Positions 57,301-64,000 of a stretch of DNA of 64,000 nucleotides are shown in pieces (the first letter of the stretch is position 1; every line of letters starts with the position of its first letter). The stretch is from Trichinella spiralis. Its lineage: Eukaryota; Nematoda; Enoplea; Trichinellida; Trichinellidae. The notes beneath the pieces are model-generated. The model saw only the letters and a program-made list of their open reading frames with translations, had not been told where the DNA came from and made no database searches. The position numbers were made by a program, and so were the translations under genes. The stretch spans positions 522,267-586,266 of the forward strand of contig CM012953.1 of NCBI GenBank assembly GCA_000181795.3, in the 5' to 3' direction.

Positions 57301-59629
57301 CTCATAATTTTTAGTATTTCATTAGCTACTAATTGTTAATTGCAAATGACTGTAATATCAGAGGTTCCATTGATCAAAATGTTTCTATTACAGTTTGCAT
57401 TATTTTCACATGTAGCTTTTAATAATTTGAAATTTTCATTAAAATTAATTATTTTACATTATTTTACGAACTTTTTTTTCATGAGAATATTCAATTTTAA
57501 TTTTTTTGAAAACTTAACAGCAGCTTATGTTACCAGCTACAATATTTTAAACTGTTAATAAATATTTTACTTTTTTTGAGAAATCTTATCTAAATACCAT
57601 TCAATCTAATCTTCTAAACTCCCCTTGGTACAAATAATATCGTTACAAAGCAACGCTGACCTAATGTAATTTGAAGCTGATATTTCTTGCAAATTCTGAA
57701 CAATGGAACAACTGTCAATCGGTTAAAAGGTCAGTGTCCGTGTCATATAGATGCCACAGCTATAATTGTCAGCTGTGATCCCCACATCATGATGAGCTGG
57801 CAATAACGCGTCGACTGGCGCCAACACCAGACGCATGGATGGACAACTGCCAAAACTGATGGTAATCAATTGGGCTGATCCGGTAGGTCTGATTCATCAT
57901 ACTCAAAATGGATCAAATCCCCAGCTATAAATATGAGCAGAAATTCTGCAAATCTGAGAACGCTCGAACTATTACTCTCCGTCAATTGCAAAATAAATTT
58001 AAACATTCTGCTTTGTTGATCGATACCCGCTCGAATAATATATATGGTTGAAAAAAAATCAATACAGCCCACTTACAAAGTTAGATTTTCAAGTTCAACA
58101 TAACTATTTTCCAACATACTATATTTTGTTGAGCATAACAGTACAGGGCTGATTGTAATAAACAGGGTTGGCTCTTCTTTGGTTGGTTAAACTTTGAATT
58201 CAACTGTAATGCATATATTGAGATTGCAAAGCGTGTTGACGATGAATATTCTGCAGTAAACTGATATTCAAACATTGAAAAGTAAACTCTGTATAACTAA
58301 GATTTATTATAAATTAACTCCAAGCTATTAATTCTCTGTTGACATTGGCCACTCATCGCTTTAACGGAATAACTGCAACCTTAGACAAACTGATATTTGT
58401 TTTTTATTTCTTTGTATTAATATCATATTTAGCTCCAGAACTGCACGTGATAAATTATCTCAACTTTTTAATAACTAAAAAGTTGCAGGTTTTTAACTAC
58501 AGCAGATGATATAGCTGTTCTTTTGTTTACCAATTGAACATTTGTACATTTACAATTGTTGTCTTTCCCAACAACTGAATGCAAAACAAAATAATATTAC
58601 CTTTGAAAATTTAAAACAGTTTTTTTACGTTTTTCAGTCAAATCAAAATTTATGTAGAATACTTCAATGAAATTTTTGCTTAGAAAAAGCGAAACTTCAT
58701 ACTTTTTGCTTAATATCGTCATTTTCAGAAAAACCTGAGTAAATTATCATCACAAAGTTCACAAAAAAATTTCCATTTTAATAACTGAAAATAAAAATTT
58801 GATGAGAAATTTACGTCTTGTTGTAAAGCATCTTACAGTCACCAGGTGACATTTCTCAAATTATAAAAAGAATTATGAAAAAGTGTAATATTATACAGAA
58901 CATGTTTTAAGATATTGGAAATTTAGAAAATTTTTTCAAATCTTGCTCTGCACTTGTGATGAAACTGTCACTTCATATCTCAAATGTCACCTGCTTTCTT
59001 GCCTTTTCTAATTGCATAGTCCAAAGTAGTCAGCTCATTCCTGAAATTTCATCAAAATAATCATATCCCTTTACTTTTGTGGAATGCACAACTATGATGC
59101 ATCTGATGCAAAAATAAAAAAAAAGAAAAGAAAAAATTATCCTTGTTAATAATATCAAAGGCAATACAATAATATAAATTTGAAATTTAAGGCATCGCAA
59201 TGCTGTGATAGAAAATGCTTTTGTAATTTGCATTTATTGAATGAAAATCATTTAATTTATAATCAGTGATGGTCGCATGCGAAAAGTAATTCTTTTGGTT
59301 GTATTTTATTCAATGTTCATTAGCAAAACTTTCGATTATTATCAACTATAAATAACCAATTTTGAGTTGAAGAGTTTATTTTGAATTTAAACATCTAACA
59401 GACAGGTAAAATCATTCATTTTATTAGTTTAATAATGAAAATTGGAAAGCAACAATGAAAATATTTTCTGACGAACTTTAGAAGAATTAATTTTTCATTT
59501 ACTTGGATATTTTATAATTAGAATTTTAACGTAAATAATAATTAATTAATAATTTTATGCGCTGCAAAGTCACGCAAATAAAGCTCTGTCACCAGCTCCC
59601 ATAATTTTATTCTTTATTTTTAAAGCAAA
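53326..59629. other. gene-poor AT-rich region
   Basis: No firmly supported gene over 6.3 kb. It contains a (CA)n microsatellite (54336-54382), a minus-strand exon-like frame at 55321-55167 (FSFDRLSGLSSSS ... NLRDPVE, stop) with weak support, and a GC-richer patch at 57720-57900. Otherwise it is A/T-rich low-complexity sequence. Confidence 0.45.
54336..54382. repeat. (CA)n microsatellite
   Basis: About 23 CA units, interrupted once by a CG. The translated frames across it are poly Cys-Val artefacts. Confidence 0.95.
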
Positions 59630-61330
59630 ATGGGAAATAACAACTATCACATAATTTTTATCTTTTTGATATGCAGCGGTGCAATATCAGCTATAGGAGA
59701 ATTGATTCTGCTTTACTTTTTACTGTGCAAGAAGAAAAAAGGCATCATTTTTATTCTGGTCGTGGGTATGCATTATTTACAAATTATTATGATGCATAAT
59801 AATTTTTATTTTAAAAATGTAAGAAATTTTTCCAAAAATTAATGAATTACTTTTATAGTGCTGTTCAAACTTTGTATTAAACATGTATATTGAATTTCAG
59901 AATAAATTATGTATAAAACCGTCATGTAAAAATGCAAATAATTTCAACAGTGATGAAGATCTAACAATTGTATTCTTTGATAGCATATGCTAATAGTAAT
60001 GTTGATATTTATGAGGTGTTGAAAAAATGATTTTTAACGCACATGAATGGTGACTGATAATAAGCATTTGGTTTACATAATCAGATGTAACAGCAGCTGA
60101 CAAAAGTAAACCTTTTTTCCACTTTCTTATTACAATAAAATTACTTCACTAAAAAAAATCCGTTTAAAAAATAAACTTTATATTGTTACAGACTGCGAAA
60201 AATTTGTCTCAAACTGGACAACGAACATTATTATGCATTTCAACAATTAAAGCAGAGCAATAATTTTGTTGCTTATATCATATGTCGTCTATGATATAAA
60301 AAGCGTTTATGCTGGAGTATGAAAGTATTTGCAAAACTTAAATTTAGAAAAATATAGTGAAATTATCGCAAAATGCATACCACTTAATTTACGTATTTTT
60401 GTTTATGACATTTTATGCATTAAACGACACTGCTTATTGTTGCAATATGATATTTCTTCAATTTGTATGAAAGATTATTCATAAAAACAATATTTTTTAT
60501 TAAAAATCTTTGTATTAATTGTTCTAGCTCTGGTGGCAACCAACTGTGTTAATGCAATAAGCATTTGCCTTATTGGAATTTTCAATTCTGTTCTGTTCGA
60601 TCAGCATGGGTCAAACTTCACAACACCACGATGCTGCATTCTTTTCAAACCGCATTATCTGATCTTTGTTATATCTTCAAAGCAATCACCAATGATTACA
60701 TGTGCCATAGGAGTCATTCAGCTGCAAAATGCATGTTTCATGAAATGGGAAAGAAGAAAGCTTTTATCAAAGTGCCTTGCGTATGTTATTTTTCTGTTGA
60801 TCACGTGCATTTTTGGGGGTTTTACATTTTACAATATAAATGTCAATCTTGGTATACGCAGAATATCAACCATGTGTTTGTACTTTGAAGTGTTTCCTCA
60901 TGCTGCAATTTTATGGGACAGTATTATAATATTGCTTTTAAACAGCGTATCAATGTTATTGTACATTTTAGCTGTACTAATAATTCGTAGTAAACTTTCC
61001 AGCTCTCATGCCATTCGAGAAATACAGTACATCAGACAAAAAGCAATTCTGCGCAGATTCAAAAACATTGTTTCTGCTCAGTTACTGTATTCAAGCATTT
61101 TTGTGCTCTGTGTTTACACTGACATTCTGTCATTTCCTACGCATACCGTGTATTACCTTTGGTGTTTTTTTCCCTTTCTCAAAACTGGAAACTCAATTGT
61201 CTACGCAGATATTGTTATTCCTGTAATGGATAAATTCAAAGAACTTTGTCATAACTTAAGAAAAGTGCTTAATAGCGGGTGCAATTCACTTTTTCATTGT
61301 GCTCATAAAGTTTCTGTTGCCCAAAGCTGA
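59630..61330 (+). CDS. orphan nematode-type 7TM receptor, tandem copy 1
   Basis: Two exons, 59630-59765 (136 nt, phase 1) and 60528-61330, give 312 residues, a usual length for a small chemoreceptor-like GPCR. Exon 1 encodes a short N-terminus and TM1, ending in basic residues (CKKKKG) and ILVVG. Exon 2 carries six further hydrophobic segments, including CLAYVIFLLITCIFGGF, AILWDSIIILLLNSV and LLYSSIFVLCVYTDI, and ends with a TM7-like GNSIVYADIVIPVMDKFKEL that echoes the NPxxY region. A clear DRY motif at the end of TM3 is missing (GVIQLQNACF instead). It resembles srsx-like nematode receptors in layout, but the family is not certain. A diverged copy lies 4 kb downstream. Confidence 0.75.
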
Positions 61331-61349
61331 TATTGTCACAACTAACGAA

Positions 61350-61355
61350 AATAAA
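61350..61355 (+). terminator. poly(A) signal of the 7TM receptor
   Basis: AATAAA starts 20 bp after the stop codon, well placed for 3' end formation. Confidence 0.45.
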
Positions 61356-62678
61356 AAGAAAAAGCTACTACAAAATTCAAAAATATAAAATTTTAAGAAT
61401 AAAAATAAGAACAAGTTTTTAATAAAAAATATTTTTCAAAACTATTTTGAAATATATGGCTATCATAAGAAAAATTTGTCTTTTTTTTGAACGTTTATTT
61501 CACTAGGTCATAATAAATATATTATTATTGTTTTAATTATGAGTAGAAAAACAATTTTCATGCAAATGCAAGATTTCCCTTGGAGAATAACAATGTCAAA
61601 ACAAAATCTGATGTGTGGAAATCTGATGAATTCTGGCGATTTTCAAAATTTCAAAATTTTCCAAACCATAAAAATTTTGAAAAATTATGATTTCAATAAT
61701 TCATTTGAAGTCAGATAACTGACCAACAACAATATTTAACAAATAGAAGCTCAAACAGCAAGTTTAACTGACTACCAATGAGGTTCAAATGCAAAAGTAG
61801 GCAGAGTTCAGTTGGCGTAATCACTACTAAACTCGCACGCCATTTTTCAGTTGAGCATCACCGCCATATTTTTTGCAATAGCTTCACACAATTCAGTTGG
61901 TTGTGCAGAAATGCAGGCTGTCAGTAGCTGAATGGAATTTAAAGTCATTTACCATTGTCTTTATTCTGAGCAATGTATGGTTTTGAAATAATTAGCGTTT
62001 ATTTCACCGGTATCATTACAATGAGGCAGTGAACAAAATGAGGCTTGCGCATTAATTGAAATACATTTTACTTACTTGCTCAGGAGTATTTGATGACTGT
62101 ATTTTGCATTAATATTTGCCCAACTGGAAATATGCATATCGCCTCATTATAAATATGGGGCTCAGTCAAGCCAAAGTTACGAGCATCACTGAGGAATTAT
62201 TAACTTCAGTTTTCAGAGAAATGAATTTCATAAAGCAGAAAACTGTTGAATTTAAAAGCTTAAATTATATTTAGCAACATGCATACGAAAAAGCATAACA
62301 CTGGCCTGTATGCTGTCATCATAAATTTGGTTATACGTCGACGAAACGCCTACCGGATGTGCATTGATTGCTCCACTATAGAAGAACAGTTTCAAGATTC
62401 AAAAATGATAAGTCACCAAATGATATGACACTTTTTTCAACATTTATATTTTCAGCAGCTTTTATCAACGCTGAATATGATTTGATGATGTCAGTTTTCA
62501 GTTTGTAACAGTAATATATATTAAAATTTTATTTTAAAATATTTAATCTTTTTTGCGTTTGTTTTTTTGCGCTAATCAATTTTCACCTATACACAATTCG
62601 AGAAGGCAAACCGTTAAAAGTGAAGCAGTTGTGAAATACGACAAAAATTAATGCAGAATAAAATTTTCTTCTCTTGTA

Positions 62679-62840
62679 ATGTTGAATACTGAAATTGTAA
62701 TTTTAATCTTTTCATTATCTTTAATTTGCATCGTTTACATGGTTATCAACATCTGCGTCGGTGCAAACGCTGGCGGCATTGCCGAATTTGGAGATAAAGT
62801 TTCCGCCAAATCTCCCCTAAGTGCTACAATAATTTCGTGA
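62679..62840 (+). CDS. small open frame, possible single-pass membrane or secreted peptide
   Basis: Fifty-three codons from ATG. The first 27 residues are strongly hydrophobic (VILIFSLSLICIVYMVI), followed by NICVGANAGGIAEFGDKV and a short polar end. The second half uses GC-rich codons (GTC, GGC, GCC), unlike its AT-rich flanks, which supports coding. No homology is recognised. It could also be an exon of a longer gene or chance. Confidence 0.35.
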   Translation: MLNTEIVILIFSLSLICIVYMVINICVGANAGGIAEFGDKVSAKSPLSATIIS

Positions 62841-63489
62841 ATTCAACATCAGTGAAATTTAGTGAACTGAATAACTGCTATTGGAAAAGCGCCATGTGGT
62901 TTCTGAGACGCTGAAGCAGAAGTTGCTATCTCATGTAGCTTATCTTATCCAGTTCTGTGATTCATCATAAAATTTCTTCTTTCACCAATCCTTGCAGTCT
63001 GTGTAGCAAAATGCACTGCAAGAATAGAATAGTAACTACAACGATCCATTGGAGTACCCTTTGAATCATGCACTCATTCATGATTCACGCCATTCAAGAA
63101 ATGTTTTGAATGATGATTAAAATAATTCGTCTTAATTGCAAACCACTTTGTTACGACAACAGAAGGAATTTCGAATTTTAATTTATGAAATCAATAATAA
63201 ATTTGAAATTTTGTCAGCGCATATCAAAAATTCAACTTTCTTGAAGATCAACAAAACAGTCGTTTTGAATTTATGATTTATGAAATGATTTATTAATATC
63301 ATTCTTATTAGCATGAATTTCCTTTATAATAATAAACGTTTACAAGAATATACTTTATGGTGCACAAGATTTTTCATTAGCGTGTAAAGCATAATAATGG
63401 CATCAATCTTAAAATCTTTTGTTTAAAGTTTGCAGATAAACATTTTTTAAATCGATATTTCATTTCAACGGTGATAATATTAATGTGCT

Positions 63490-63540
63490 ACCATTTCATG
63501 CAGTGTAGAGTCACGCAAGCAAAACTCTGTCACCAAAACT
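63490..63540 (+). promoter_or_regulatory. 5' flank block conserved between the two receptor copies
   Basis: tgcagtgtagagtcacgcaa followed by gcaaaactctgtcacca lies before copy 2. The matching block before copy 1, at about 59559-59594, has gctgcaaagtcacgcaa followed by ataaagctctgtcacca. The shared agtcacgcaa and ctctgtcacca survive where the surrounding flank has diverged, so they may be promoter elements as well as duplication traces. Confidence 0.4.
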
Positions 63541-63593
63541 TCTGTCTGTCGCAAGCAAAACTCCCATATTTTCAACTTTTATTGTTCCGCAAA

Positions 63594-63729
63594 ATGAATG
63601 CAGACTACATAAATATAATTTCTGTACTTTTAATATGTAACGGTACAATATCAGCTTTAGTATCATTAATTATGCTTCGGTTTATACTCAGCAAAAAGAA
63701 GACAAACGCCATTTATATTTTGGTCGTGG
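63594..63729 (+). CDS. orphan 7TM receptor, tandem copy 2 (first exon only, runs off the window)
   Basis: A first exon of exactly 136 nt, like copy 1, ending at the same point in the same phase (ILVVG|gtaaat). The protein starts MNADYINIISVLLICNGTISAL and keeps TM1, the basic cluster SKKKTNAI and ILVV of copy 1. The start of the following intron is also alignable with that of copy 1 (attttaaaaat ... caatgaattacttttact). The remaining exon lies past the window end. Confidence 0.75.
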
Positions 63730-64000
63730 GTAAATATCATGATTATAACAGCGCACATTAATTTTTATTTTAAAAATAATTTTAAAAACTCTTTCTATTA
63801 TTCAATGAATTACTTTTACTGCGCTATTTAAAATCTATATTCAATTTCTGAATTGGATTTCAGAATAACTTATGAATATAATCATTGTGAAAAATCCCCT
63901 CAGTAAAAATTCAGATAATTTCAATGGCAATGCAGTACTAAAAATTAATCTTTTTTAGCAGGATATGTCATTCAAAATGTTGCTGTTGTAATGTGTTGAA

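Larger units (their letters stand above)
61356..63593. other. spacer between the tandem receptor copies
   Basis: Mostly AT-rich. It holds the small frame at 62679-62840, described separately, and a minus-strand exon-like frame at about 61929-61846 (LLTACISAQPTELCEAIAKN ..., stop) that opens just after a ccattcag acceptor. The last 100 bp share sequence with the 5' flank of copy 1. Confidence 0.45.

Overview
This is an AT-rich eukaryotic window with many introns, most likely from a nematode. The pointers are a DEX-1-like NIDO/EGF membrane protein, a PLR-1-type RING ligase, introns mostly of 40-100 bp with some of several kb, and tandem orphan 7TM receptors. Splice acceptors are loose (ttttag, ttaag as well as tttcag) and the AGAP, SMAD4 and UBE2K proteins stay close to their vertebrate counterparts. 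I therefore lean towards a lineage outside the Caenorhabditis group; the species cannot be fixed from sequence alone.

Layout. (1) 812-4270 +: 3' part of a DEX-1-like NIDO-EGF-EGF-NIDO-TM protein, cut by the window start. (2) 7275-4538 -: complete UBE2K-type E2 with a UBA domain; intron 1 carries a decayed Tigger/pogo DNA transposon. (3) 14448-8876 -: ZNRF3/RNF43/PLR-1 membrane RING E3, with a 3.1 kb first intron and GC-rich islands in the intron and upstream. (4) 19219-18941 -: single-exon LSM5. (5) 29820-20074 -: 18-exon centaurin-gamma/AGAP ArfGAP with a 5.6 kb first intron and a possible alternative first exon. (6) 32532-31761 -: GAS41/YEATS4, divergent from (7) 33135-34335 +: mitochondrial F1 ATP synthase gamma. 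(8) 38113-34909 -: class I HDAC (HDAC3-like) with a foldback MITE in intron 1, divergent from (9) 39065-41189 +: BUD13 splicing factor. (10) 41491-42351 +: intronless unknown protein with an N-terminal membrane helix, acidic middle and a C-terminal eIF4E-binding-type motif. (11) about 51197-43302 -: Co-SMAD (SMAD4/SMA-4) with a long N-terminal extension and a candidate internal promoter/first exon that would omit MH1. (12) 51.2-59.6 kb: gene-poor, with one likely membrane-protein fragment near 53 kb. (13) 59630-61330 +: orphan 7TM receptor; a diverged tandem copy starts at 63594 and leaves the window.

Functional themes are signalling and its control (Co-SMAD, a Wnt-receptor-type E3 ligase, an E2 enzyme, an Arf GAP), chromatin (HDAC, YEATS), RNA processing (LSM5, BUD13) and mitochondrial ATP synthesis. 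The genes are not an operon. The only hint of polycistronic arrangement is BUD13 followed 300 bp later by the unknown protein, which has a splice-acceptor-like site just before its start. Every multi-exon model given here keeps an open frame across all proposed junctions, which is my main evidence for the exon boundaries.
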